A stretch of 6,540 nucleotides of DNA, taken from contig CAMLNB010000202.1 of assembly GCA_946481205.1 (NCBI GenBank), forward strand, positions 1-6,540, written 5' to 3'. The notes below the pieces were generated by a model that saw only the letters and a program-made list of their open reading frames with translations, made no database searches and had not been told where the DNA came from. The stretch comes from an uncultured Kangiella sp. (GTDB taxonomy: Bacteria > Pseudomonadota > Gammaproteobacteria > Enterobacterales > DSM-103792). This document shows positions 1 to 5,871 of this stretch, piece after piece. Positions within the stretch are counted from its first letter, which is position 1, and every line of letters starts with the position of its first letter. Both the position numbers and the translations under genes were made by a program.

Positions 1-198
1 CAGCGCTGGCAACGGCTGCCGACCTATCAACAGCAAACGCTGATCGCGAGTCCGGCGACGCCGATCGATCGCTGGCTCGGCAACACCATTGACGGTTGGT
101 TGCGCAAGATCAGCCTGCAGCAAACGGCAAGTACGGATGACAGTCTGAAACGGCAAATGACCGCACAAGGATCCGGCAGCAACCCTGCCTCGCCTTGA
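1..198 (+). CDS. C-terminal 65 residues of an unrecognised protein (5' end outside window)
   Basis: An open frame enters from the left edge in frame 1 and ends at a TGA at 196-198. The visible tail begins QRWQRLPTYQQQTLIAS and continues with a Trp-rich stretch (RWLGN, DGWLRKI at about residues 24-37). It finishes with a polar, Ser/Gln/Thr-rich tail of about 25 residues that looks disordered. I see no catalytic motif, membrane segment or known domain signature and do not recognise the family. Codon use resembles that of the neighbours. The gene converges on the minus-strand pagL-like gene with a 63-bp gap. Coding status is inferred from the continuous frame, reasonable composition and the lack of a competing minus-strand gene. 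Confidence 0.6.
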   Translation, partial: QRWQRLPTYQQQTLIASPATPIDRWLGNTIDGWLRKISLQQTASTDDSLKRQMTAQGSGSNPASP

Positions 199-230
199 TG
201 ACTAGTAATTGAGAAAAGCAAAAGCATGAA

Positions 231-248
231 GCCGCCGACAACGGCGGC
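231..248 (-). terminator. Rho-independent-type terminator after the pagL-like gene
   Basis: A perfect 7-bp GC-rich stem (231-237 paired with 242-248) closes a 4-base loop. Read on the minus strand it begins 13 bases after the pagL-like stop codon and is followed by a T-rich but interrupted tract (TTCATGCTTTTGCTTTTC). On the plus strand no T-run follows, so it should mainly serve the minus-strand transcript. The interrupted T-tract lowers certainty. Confidence 0.6.
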
Positions 249-261
249 GGCAAGCACCACA

Positions 262-855
262 TCAGAATCGACGGCTGAGCAACAGCACCGCACCATCCAA
301 GCCCGGATTCGGCCGCGCGGTATAACCGTTCGAATAATGCCGGTAACGCAGTGACAGTTCCCAATGCTCGGCAAACTGTTTGCCGACGGCAAAATCCAGC
401 GCGAACTGATTGCGACCGGCCAGCGTCACTTCCTCATAAACCTCTTTCGACAAACGTGTCGCGCCGACGCCAGCATCGGCAAACCAGTTGTCTGGATGCT
501 GCCAGCGCCACAGCGCCGACAGCGCCACCAGATTCATCTGTTCGGATTCACCGAGATGCCGGCCCTGCCACTGTGCGAGCTGCAGCGTGATATAGAGCGC
601 ATCGACATGAGCCCAATCGAACGTCGAAGCCCAATCGGTTTGCCAGCGCAGATCCACGCCGACGATGTCCGTCGATGCAATATTTTTACTTTGGATCAGC
701 TGATCATTCAGGCCCTTGCCGACGACCAGACCGACCGCATCCAGCGCCGATGCCGAGGCGCTAAACAGCATCGCCAGCAGCAGCGCGGCAACTTGACCCT
801 GCGGTTTCCACCAACGCGACATCGACGGTTTGTTCTCGTTAGCCATTCCCTGCAT
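262..855 (-). CDS. pagL: PagL-type lipid A 3-O-deacylase (acyloxyacyl hydrolase family), outer membrane
   Basis: Outer-membrane esterase of the PagL family, which removes the 3-O-linked acyl chain from lipid A. From the chosen ATG (853-855) the protein has 197 residues. It has a basic/aromatic n-region (RWWK, 14-17), a hydrophobic core (22-31) and a likely signal-peptidase site after ASA (35-37). The mature part shows alternating aromatic beta-strand patterns (for example LRWQTDWASTFDW) and ends in Phe, as in outer-membrane barrels. The active-site block near the C-terminus is RYRHYSNGY, with His173 and Ser175 matching the PagL His/Ser. The acidic residue 12 positions after Ser is Asp187, where P. 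aeruginosa PagL has Glu. The ATG at 853-855 is favoured because AGGAG (867-871) lies 11 bases upstream; an upstream in-frame ATG at 874-876 would add 7 residues. It is the last gene of the minus-strand block, about 87 bp after djlA. Family assignment rests on the HxSN motif and barrel pattern; activity is inferred. Confidence 0.8.
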   Translation of the reverse strand: MQGMANENKPSMSRWWKPQGQVAALLLAMLFSASASALDAVGLVVGKGLNDQLIQSKNIASTDIVGVDLRWQTDWASTFDWAHVDALYITLQLAQWQGRHLGESEQMNLVALSALWRWQHPDNWFADAGVGATRLSKEVYEEVTLAGRNQFALDFAVGKQFAEHWELSLRYRHYSNGYTARPNPGLDGAVLLLSRRF

Positions 856-866
856 GATGCCGTGGA

Positions 867-871
867 CTCCT
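867..871 (-). promoter_or_regulatory. Shine-Dalgarno AGGAG deciding the pagL start
   Basis: AGGAG on the minus strand lies 11 bases before the ATG at 853-855. It falls inside the reading frame if the upstream ATG (874-876) were used. The upstream ATG has only GAGGAAG about 17 bases away, too far for normal initiation. Confidence 0.5.
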
Positions 872-942
872 GTCATGGTCCGGGCAAACCGGACTTCCTC
901 GTTATGGGTAGGATGCGTTGCTCAGCGCTGCCGTGCCGGTTC

Positions 943-1749
943 TCAGTTGGCCTCATCGCCGCCGCGCTGGCGTCGGATCAGTTGATAAGCCTGCTGGATC
1001 TGCTGCGCCCGCTCGGTCGCTTCTTTCATCATTTCTTCCGGCAGGCCCTGGGCGACCAATTTGTCCGGATGGTGCTGCGCCATCAGTTTGCGATAGGTCC
1101 GCTTCAGCGTCTCGTCATCAACGGTTTCTGCCACGCCGAGCACTTTGTAGGCAGCGGCCAGTTGCGCGGTTTCATTGTGTTCGCTTTGGGCTTGGTGAAA
1201 GCGCGCCGCCCCAGCGATTTGCGCCAGCAGTGCCTGAATGCTGGCAGCATCAAAACCGAGACCGCGACCGATCCGCTCCAGCAGCGCCCGTTCATCCGGA
1301 TGCAGATTGCCATCGGCCATCACCGACTGAATCTGAATCTCAAAGAAGGTTTGCAGCAGGTGCCGGCGCCGGCCGCATTCTTGTTTCAAACTCTGCAGCG
1401 TACGCTCGAGTGAGAACGCGGCACTTTTGCCTTCATTGAACAAACCGATCGCCGCCTGCTTCTGCGCTTCGCTGAGCGCGAAATGGCGCATCACGTCGCG
1501 GGCAAATTCGATCTCGTGTTCGCTGACCCGGCCATCCACCTTGGCGATATGGCCGAGCACGCTGAAGGTCGCGGTGAAAAACGCCGTCTGTACCCGCACC
1601 TGACTGCCCGGCGAGTAATCTTCGTCGCTTTCCATATCGGCCGCGCCACGATCGAGCTGATGGCCCAGCACCGCGCCGAGCAGCGCACCGAAGTAGCCGC
1701 CCATCGCATAGCCCAAACCGCCACCGATGACTTTGCCCCACCAACTCAT
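943..1749 (-). CDS. djlA: DjlA-like membrane-anchored J-domain co-chaperone (TerB-like domain plus DnaJ domain)
   Basis: Inner-membrane J-domain protein expected to stimulate DnaK ATPase activity. In E. coli DjlA is tied to envelope-stress (Rcs) signalling. The 268 residues match the usual length of about 270. Residues 5-30 form one glycine-rich hydrophobic segment (GGGLGYAMGGYFGALLGAVLG), the typical DjlA transmembrane anchor. Residues about 50-180 are a helical TerB-like domain with two acidic DG motifs (KVDGRVSEHE at 70-79 and MADGNLHPDE at 144-153). A C-terminal J domain (about 200-264) carries the essential HPD at 237-239. The ATG at 1747-1749 is chosen because AGGAG (1755-1759) sits 5 bases upstream and the anchor begins directly after it. 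A longer frame to 1806 adds 19 residues unlike the family. It follows murU by 105 bp and precedes the pagL-like gene on the same strand. Confidence 0.92.
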   Translation of the reverse strand: MSWWGKVIGGGLGYAMGGYFGALLGAVLGHQLDRGAADMESDEDYSPGSQVRVQTAFFTATFSVLGHIAKVDGRVSEHEIEFARDVMRHFALSEAQKQAAIGLFNEGKSAAFSLERTLQSLKQECGRRRHLLQTFFEIQIQSVMADGNLHPDERALLERIGRGLGFDAASIQALLAQIAGAARFHQAQSEHNETAQLAAAYKVLGVAETVDDETLKRTYRKLMAQHHPDKLVAQGLPEEMMKEATERAQQIQQAYQLIRRQRGGDEAN

Positions 1750-1754
1750 GTTGA

Positions 1755-1759
1755 CTCCT
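1755..1759 (-). promoter_or_regulatory. Shine-Dalgarno AGGAG deciding the djlA start
   Basis: AGGAG on the minus strand with 5-base spacing to the ATG at 1747-1749. It rejects the longer in-frame start at 1804-1806. The 105-bp space up to murU shows no convincing promoter and no strong terminator, so read-through from murU is plausible. Confidence 0.7.
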
Positions 1760-1854
1760 GTCTGCGGCAACGGCGGCTCGCACGCTTTACCACCTGCACG
1801 CCTCATCCACTACAAGCATCGCTCAGCAATGACCCGAGTCAGCACGGCCGACAA

Positions 1855-2553
1855 CTAAGCTTGTGCGTGATCCGGCGGTGCGGAACGCAGCTGCTGATCC
1901 AGCCATTGCAAGCGCTCCGGTGTGCCGATATCAAACCAGCGACCGCGATGCCAAACACCAGCGATCTGATCCTGCGCCATCTGCGCACGCAGCAGCGGTG
2001 CCAGCTTGGCTTTGCCGGGCTGACAACCGGCGAATAACGCCGGATGGTAAATGCCGATGCCGGAAAAGGTCAGCTTGTGCGGACCATCACTGCGAACAAG
2101 CTGTCCATCCAACACAAAATCGCCATCGGGATGATGCTCGGGATTATCAACCAAGACCAGTGTAGCCAGCCGTTTCAGCGGTAATCGTTCTGCTTGTAAC
2201 AACAGGTGTCGGAAATCGACATCGCACCAGATATCGCCGTTGACGACCAGAAACGGTTCGGTGCCGAGTAGCGGCAACGCCTTGACGATACCGCCCAGCG
2301 TTTCCAGGGCTTCGCCTTCACGCGACCACTGAATCTGCACCCCCAGAGCCGCGCCGTCAGCCAGCTCTGCTTCAATTTTTTCACCAAGCCAGGCGTGATT
2401 GATCACCAGCTCGGTGATGCCGGCCGCGCGCAAGCGCTCGATATGCCAGTGCAGTAGGGTTTTGCCACCAACCGAGAGCAAGGGTTTGGGCGTGTGATCA
2501 GTCAGCGGCCGCATCCGCTCGCCACGTCCGGCGGCCAGAATCATCGCGCGCAT
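1855..2553 (-). CDS. murU: N-acetylmuramate alpha-1-phosphate uridylyltransferase MurU (peptidoglycan recycling)
   Basis: Sugar-1-phosphate nucleotidyltransferase that makes UDP-MurNAc from MurNAc alpha-1-phosphate and UTP in the cytoplasm, the final step of the MurNAc salvage route known from Pseudomonas. The 232-residue single-domain protein starts with the signature LAAGRGERMRPLT (6-18), followed by PKPLL with Lys23 for phosphate binding. The metal-binding NGDIW motif includes Asp107, and WFDIGTPERL (207-216) lies near the C-terminus, as expected for short MurU-type enzymes without a left-handed helix domain. A general glucose-1-phosphate nucleotidyltransferase would look similar; the adjacent kinase gene makes MurU much more likely. 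Its ATG overlaps the amgK stop by one base (TGATG), with GAGGT (2560-2564) 6 bases upstream inside amgK, so translation is probably coupled. Confidence 0.92.
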   Translation of the reverse strand: MRAMILAAGRGERMRPLTDHTPKPLLSVGGKTLLHWHIERLRAAGITELVINHAWLGEKIEAELADGAALGVQIQWSREGEALETLGGIVKALPLLGTEPFLVVNGDIWCDVDFRHLLLQAERLPLKRLATLVLVDNPEHHPDGDFVLDGQLVRSDGPHKLTFSGIGIYHPALFAGCQPGKAKLAPLLRAQMAQDQIAGVWHRGRWFDIGTPERLQWLDQQLRSAPPDHAQA

Positions 2554-3569
2554 CAGCGGACCTCACCGTTGCCATCGAGCCGGTTGCCGACTTCGTCGCG
2601 CAACCAACGGCCGAATGCCCGCAATTCCTCGTATTGCTCGGCCACACTGACGCAGTAGCGCAAGGTTAGCGGCAGATCGCGCAGGTAGGCGCGCTTGCCG
2701 TCGCGATAATTCAAGCGAGCGAAAATGCCGAGCACTTTTAAATGGCGCTGCAAGCCCATCCAGTCGAACCAGCGCAGCCAAGTTGCATCGTCAACAAACG
2801 CCGCACCAGTCGCAACATGGCGGTCGCGATAATGCAGCGCCCAGTCGCGAACCTGATTGGCTGGCCACTCGATATAGCAGTCGCGCAGCAATGACACCAA
2901 GTCGTACGTGACCGGGCCCCAGACCGCGTCCTGAAAATCGATGATCGCCGGCGTTGTCAGCCCGGTGCGCAGCATCAGATTGCGGGAATGAAAATCACGA
3001 TGACAAAGGACTTGTGGCTGCGCCGCTGCGTTGGCCAGCAACAAGTGCATGACCTGCTGATACTGCGCCGCTTCGGCAGCAGAAAACGGCCGCCGCAGAT
3101 GCTGCGCCAACAGCCAAGTCGGGAACAGCTCCAGCTCCGTTTGCAGCCGGCTGGGTTCGTACGCCGTCAGCGACACCGGCAACGCGGTAATGGCTTGCCA
3201 ATCGGCCAGCAGATTCATCGCGTCACCGTAAAGCCGATTGGCCTGCTGTGCGCCGGTCTGGCCTTGCAAGCGCGACAGCAGCAGCGTGTCGCCAAAATCT
3301 TCGATCAGCAAAAAACCGCGCTCGAAATCGCTGGCGTAGATCGCCGGGGTCGGCAGACCGCGTTCACGCAGTGCTTGCGCCAGTGCAACAAAATGCCGGG
3401 CGTTCTCACGCTCTGGTGGCGCATCGACCGCCAGCCAACTGCGCGCATTGTTCTGCAAACGAAAATAGCGCCGGAAACTGGCATCGCCAGAGACCATCTG
3501 CCAATCACCGGCGGTTACGCCGGCCTCGCGCCGCGCCCATTCGGCCAGCGCGTGACTGCGTTCGGTCAT
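2553..3569 (-). CDS. amgK: Anomeric MurNAc/GlcNAc kinase AmgK (aminoglycoside phosphotransferase fold)
   Basis: Cytoplasmic kinase that phosphorylates MurNAc (and GlcNAc) at the anomeric carbon using ATP, feeding MurU. In Pseudomonas this pathway bypasses MurA and contributes to intrinsic fosfomycin tolerance. From the chosen ATG the protein has 338 residues, the usual AmgK length. GDASFRRYFR (28-37) is the N-lobe nucleotide-binding segment typical of this subfamily. HRDFHSRN (190-197) is the kinase-like catalytic loop with Asp192 and Asn197. IIDFQDAVWGP (209-219) contains the metal-binding Asp211. The ATG at 3567-3569 is preferred over the upstream ATG at 3603-3605, because it follows the osmC stop by one base and has GAGGT (3581-3585) 11 bases upstream. 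The longer form would overlap osmC by about 35 bases. Its stop overlaps the murU start. Pairing with murU makes the assignment firm. Confidence 0.93.
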   Translation of the reverse strand: MTERSHALAEWARREAGVTAGDWQMVSGDASFRRYFRLQNNARSWLAVDAPPERENARHFVALAQALRERGLPTPAIYASDFERGFLLIEDFGDTLLLSRLQGQTGAQQANRLYGDAMNLLADWQAITALPVSLTAYEPSRLQTELELFPTWLLAQHLRRPFSAAEAAQYQQVMHLLLANAAAQPQVLCHRDFHSRNLMLRTGLTTPAIIDFQDAVWGPVTYDLVSLLRDCYIEWPANQVRDWALHYRDRHVATGAAFVDDATWLRWFDWMGLQRHLKVLGIFARLNYRDGKRAYLRDLPLTLRYCVSVAEQYEELRAFGRWLRDEVGNRLDGNGEVR

Positions 3570-3570
3570 A

Positions 3571-4002
3571 TCAGGCGCCGACCTCGTTGGCATCGCGCAC
3601 TTCAAAGCTGCTGGTGATGGTCACTTTGCCGCTCAGCATCAGCGCCACCGAACAGTATTTTTCCAGACTCAGCGCGACGGCTTTTTCAACCTGCTCCGGT
3701 TTCACGCCGCGACCACTGACGATGTAATGGGCATGTATGGTCTTGAACACTTTCGGCGAGGTTTCGGCGCGAGTGCTGTCCAGCTCACAAACGCAATCAG
3801 TAACATCCTGACGGGCTTTTTTCAGGATCATGACCACATCAATGGAGGAGCAGCCACCGACCCCCATCAACACCATTTCCATCGGGGTGACGGCACTGTC
3901 CCGGCCGCCGCTGCTGCTGCCGGCCGACAACAGCAGGCTATGGCCACTGGCCGACTCGGCGACAAAACTCAGATCATCAAACCAGCTGACTTTGGCTTTC
4001 AT
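3571..4002 (-). CDS. OsmC-family peroxiredoxin-like protein
   Basis: Small cytoplasmic protein of the OsmC/Ohr superfamily, whose characterised members are thiol peroxidases for organic hydroperoxides. From the ATG at 4000-4002 it has 143 residues, close to E. coli YhfA-type members. The two conserved cysteines are present: Cys51 in VGGCSSID and Cys117 in EKYCSV. The preceding segment TPMEMVLMGVGGC (39-51) is the hallmark helix of the family. An in-frame ATG at 4084-4086 would add 28 residues that run through the crp regulatory region and do not look like OsmC, so it is rejected. The start has only a weak TGAG-type ribosome site. It is the first gene of the minus-strand block and its TGA lies one base before the amgK ATG. 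The YhfA-like subgroup often sits near crp in gammaproteobacteria (from memory). The substrate is unknown. Confidence 0.85.
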   Translation of the reverse strand: MKAKVSWFDDLSFVAESASGHSLLLSAGSSSGGRDSAVTPMEMVLMGVGGCSSIDVVMILKKARQDVTDCVCELDSTRAETSPKVFKTIHAHYIVSGRGVKPEQVEKAVALSLEKYCSVALMLSGKVTITSSFEVRDANEVGA

Positions 4003-4071
4003 TGCAGACTCACAATGCGTCTTCGGATTGGCGGCGAGCTTACCATTGCCGCCCGACGACTGCCGCACGGT

Positions 4072-4087
4072 TGTGATGTGAAGCACT
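4072..4087 (+). promoter_or_regulatory. Candidate CRP/Vfr binding site in the osmC-crp divergent region
   Basis: TGTGATGTGAAGCACT matches the symmetric CRP pattern TGTGA-N6-TCACA at 8 of 10 positions: the left half is perfect and the right half matches 3 of 5. The centre (4079/4080) is about 41.5 bp upstream of the start predicted from the -10 at 4109-4114, the class II activator position. It could also act on the divergent osmC block. The match is by eye and has not been scored against a matrix. Confidence 0.45.
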
Positions 4088-4108
4088 TCCCATGTCAGCG
4101 CCGTGGCG

Positions 4109-4114
4109 TATACT
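4109..4114 (+). promoter_or_regulatory. Predicted -10 element of the crp promoter
   Basis: TATACT differs from TATAAT at one position. The expected -35 position (4086-4091, CTTCCC) is poor, which fits a promoter relying on an activator. The start of transcription would be about 4121, giving a leader of about 43 bases. Confidence 0.5.
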
Positions 4115-4129
4115 CAGTCGGATAAGAAG

Positions 4130-4148
4130 GCCTGCCGTACAGGCAGGC
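4130..4148 (+). other. Stem-loop in the crp mRNA leader
   Basis: A perfect 7-bp stem GCCTGCC (4130-4136) / GGCAGGC (4142-4148) closes the loop GTACA. It starts about 9 bases into the predicted transcript and ends two bases before the AAGGAG ribosome site (4150-4155). No T-run follows, so it is not a standard terminator. It may influence mRNA stability or ribosome access. Confidence 0.55.
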
Positions 4149-4149
4149 G

Positions 4150-4155
4150 AAGGAG
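4150..4155 (+). promoter_or_regulatory. Shine-Dalgarno AAGGAG deciding the crp start
   Basis: A strong ribosome site with 8-base spacing to the ATG at 4164-4166. It supports this start over the in-frame ATG at 4092-4094, which lies upstream of the predicted promoter -10. Confidence 0.85.
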
Positions 4156-4163
4156 AACTCCGC

Positions 4164-4799
4164 ATGGCGCTGCCGCGACGTATCGCTGCCGATCCCACTC
4201 TGGAATGGTTTGTTTCCCACTGCCATCGCCGCAAATATCCGGCCAAGAGCACCATCATTTATGCCGGCGACCGCCCCGACACCCTTTACCTGATTATCGA
4301 CGGCTCCGTCTCGGTCCTGATTGAGGACAATGACGGCCGCGAGCTGGTCTTGGCTTACCTGAACCCCGGCGATTTCTTTGGCGAAATGGGCCTGTTCGAT
4401 GGCCAGGACGTCCGCAGCGCCTGGGTCCGCGCCAAGGTTGAATGCGAAGTCGCCGAAGTCAGCTACACCAAGTTCCAGCAGCTCGGCCGGGAGAACCCGG
4501 AGCTGCTGCTGAAACTGGCCGGCCAGATGGCGCTGCGCCTGCGCGCGACCAGCCGCAAAGTCTCGGACCTGGCCTTCCTCGACGTTACCGGCCGGGTCGC
4601 CCGGACGCTGCTTGATTTGTGCAAGCAGCCGGATGCGATGACCCACCCAGAAGGCATGCAGATCAAAATCACCCGTCAGGAGCTCGGCCGGCTGGTCGGC
4701 TGCTCGCGGGAAATGGTCGGTCGGGTGCTGAAGTCGCTGGAAGACCAGGGCCTGATCACCGCCCGCGGCAAAACCATGGTGATCCGCGGCGCCCGCTGA
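4164..4799 (+). CDS. crp: cAMP receptor protein (CRP/Vfr), global transcriptional regulator
   Basis: cAMP-dependent dimeric DNA-binding regulator. The 211 residues compare with 210 for E. coli CRP and about 214 for Vfr. The N-terminal cyclic-nucleotide-binding barrel (about 10-120) has the phosphate-binding cassette [10 protein letters not shown], with Gly73/Glu74 and Arg84/Ser85 matching E. coli Gly71/Glu72 and Arg82/Ser83. Thr129 and Ser130, the adenine-contacting pair, begin the long dimerisation helix. [11 protein letters not shown] at the hinge is nearly identical to E. coli. The C-terminal winged helix has [12 protein letters not shown] (179-190), whose Arg182, Glu183 and Arg187 match the base-reading residues Arg180, Glu181 and Arg185. 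The recognised DNA site should therefore be TGTGA-type. The start is set by the strong ribosome site 8 bases upstream. The gene is divergent from osmC. Crp and vfr are orthologous names; I cannot tell from one locus which regulon it controls. Confidence 0.97.
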   Translation: MALPRRIAADPTLEWFVSHCHRRKYPAKSTIIYAGDRPDTLYLIIDGSVSVLIEDNDGRELVLAYLNPGDFFGEMGLFDGQDVRSAWVRAKVECEVAEVSYTKFQQLGRENPELLLKLAGQMALRLRATSRKVSDLAFLDVTGRVARTLLDLCKQPDAMTHPEGMQIKITRQELGRLVGCSREMVGRVLKSLEDQGLITARGKTMVIRGAR

Positions 4800-4824
4800 G
4801 TGCCAGCTGCTGTCACGAATTTCC

Positions 4825-4852
4825 CCGCTTGGTCGCGCTGCCGGCCAAGCGG
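4825..4852 (+). terminator. Possible terminator hairpin after crp
   Basis: A perfect 8-bp inverted repeat CCGCTTGG (4825-4832) / CCAAGCGG (4845-4852) with a 12-base loop lies 25 bases after the crp stop. The following sequence (TGATTTCC) is a poor T-tract, so it may be a weak or Rho-assisted terminator, or an mRNA 3'-end protector. Confidence 0.4.
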
Positions 4853-4879
4853 TGATTTCCGCTCCGCCCTGCCCTTCAT

Positions 4880-4885
4880 TACAAT
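4880..4885 (+). promoter_or_regulatory. Possible -10 element for the AEC transporter gene
   Basis: TACAAT differs from TATAAT at one position and lies about 33 bases before the GTG start. A weak -35-like TTTCCG (4856-4861) is 18 bases upstream. The call depends mostly on the -10 hexamer. Confidence 0.3.
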
Positions 4886-4918
4886 CCCGCCTCTGTTTTT
4901 CTTGCCCGAATCGCGTCT

Positions 4919-5821
4919 GTGGCCGCCAACCTGTTGCTGATTGCTGTCTGCCTGCTGGCCGGCGTGGTGCTGCGGCTCAGCGGCCGCGTTCGCGATGATG
5001 TCGCCCACGCGCTGAATGCCTATGTCATCCACGTCGCGCTGCCGGCCGTGGTGCTGCATCAGATCCCGGCGATTCAGTTCTCAACCGCTTTGCTGTTTCC
5101 AGCCGTGCTGCCGTGGCTGCTGATCGCAGTCAGCGCATTGACGATTGTCTGGCTCAGCAAACGCCTGCAGTGGTCACGTTCGGTAACTGGCGCGTTGTTG
5201 TTGGTAGTACCGCTCGGCAATACGTCGTTCCTCGGTTTGCCATTGGTGCAATCGTTCTGGGGCGAGCAAGGCCTGCCGTACGCCATCATTTACGATCAGC
5301 TCGGCAGTTTTATTGCGCTGTCGACCTATGGCATCTGGATTCTGAGCCGCTACGCCGACGGACCGAAACCGACACTGAAACTGGTGGCACAGCGGATTTT
5401 CCAATTCACGCCGTTTCTCGCCTTGCTGGCCGGCCTGTTGCTGAAAGCCGCGCCGCTGCCACCACTGCTCGATGAGGTGCTGGAGCGAATCGCCGCGACC
5501 TTGGTGCCGGTGATTTTGGTGGCCGTCGGCCTGCAATGGAAACTCGAATTGCATGCCGAACTTCGAGCGCCATTGGCGATCGGTTTGGGCTTGAAACTGC
5601 TCGCCATGCCGGCGCTGGCGTTTGCCTTGGTGCAACTGCTTGGCATCAGCGGTTTGGCCGGTCAGGTCAGCGTCTTTGAAGCCGGCATGGCTTCAATGAT
5701 CACCGCCGGTGCGCTCGCGATGAACGCCGGCTTGGCGCCACGACTGGCTGCCGCGATGGTGGGGTTTGGTATTCCGCTCAGTTTGCTGACGCTGAGTTTG
5801 TGGCATCAGCTATTGCGCTGA
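4919..5821 (+). CDS. AEC-family (auxin efflux carrier-like) inner-membrane transporter
   Basis: Membrane transporter of the AEC family (Pfam Mem_trans type), whose bacterial members move small organic acids such as malate or malonate. Its own substrate cannot be read from sequence. The 300 residues fit the family's usual 300-320, with about ten hydrophobic segments: roughly 3-20, 33-52, 57-80, 88-110, 120-143, 160-178, 191-206, 217-242, 253-272 and 275-298. The conserved family motif GNTSFLGLP (100-108) lies in the fourth segment, and the N-terminal NAYVIHVALPAVV (33-45) is the characteristic helix with its Pro break. The start is GTG; the codons immediately upstream give no better start and no clear Shine-Dalgarno is visible, so initiation may be weak or the start slightly misplaced. 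It follows crp by 119 bp with a possible terminator between, so it is probably its own unit. It converges on pabA with 50 bp between stops. Confidence 0.88.
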   Translation: MAANLLLIAVCLLAGVVLRLSGRVRDDVAHALNAYVIHVALPAVVLHQIPAIQFSTALLFPAVLPWLLIAVSALTIVWLSKRLQWSRSVTGALLLVVPLGNTSFLGLPLVQSFWGEQGLPYAIIYDQLGSFIALSTYGIWILSRYADGPKPTLKLVAQRIFQFTPFLALLAGLLLKAAPLPPLLDEVLERIAATLVPVILVAVGLQWKLELHAELRAPLAIGLGLKLLAMPALAFALVQLLGISGLAGQVSVFEAGMASMITAGALAMNAGLAPRLAAAMVGFGIPLSLLTLSLWHQLLR

Positions 5822-5871
5822 AAGGTACCGTGCAGAAACATGCGGCGTTGAATCGTTGCTTGAACTCAGAC

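Noticed and set aside
364..1413. Long plus-strand open frame (349 codons) opposite pagL and djlA
   Set aside because: It is antisense to two genes with clear family motifs, is rich in Arg/His/Gln as expected of a GC-rich shadow frame, and has no recognisable domain.
1483..2037. Plus-strand frame of 184 codons spanning the djlA start and murU end
   Set aside because: It lies opposite DjlA and MurU coding sequence and shows only low-complexity composition.
2988..3617. Plus-strand frame of 209 codons opposite amgK
   Set aside because: It is antisense to the AmgK catalytic region, Arg/Gln-rich, with no domain signature.
4030..4053. GGCGGC/GCCGCC inverted repeat in the osmC leader
   Set aside because: It has only 6 bp with a 12-base loop in GC-rich sequence, without a T-tract or link to a ribosome site; it could be chance.
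4003..4071. Promoter for the minus-strand osmC block
   Set aside because: I searched for -35/-10 pairs on the minus strand; the best hexamer (TAAGCT) matches only 3 of 6, so no site is claimed although a promoter must exist nearby.
4095..4646. Minus-strand frame of 183 codons opposite crp
   Set aside because: It is antisense to a near-perfect CRP protein and is a shadow frame.
5822..5871. Bidirectional terminator between the AEC transporter and pabA
   Set aside because: The 50-bp convergent gap has no convincing GC stem with a T-tract on either strand.
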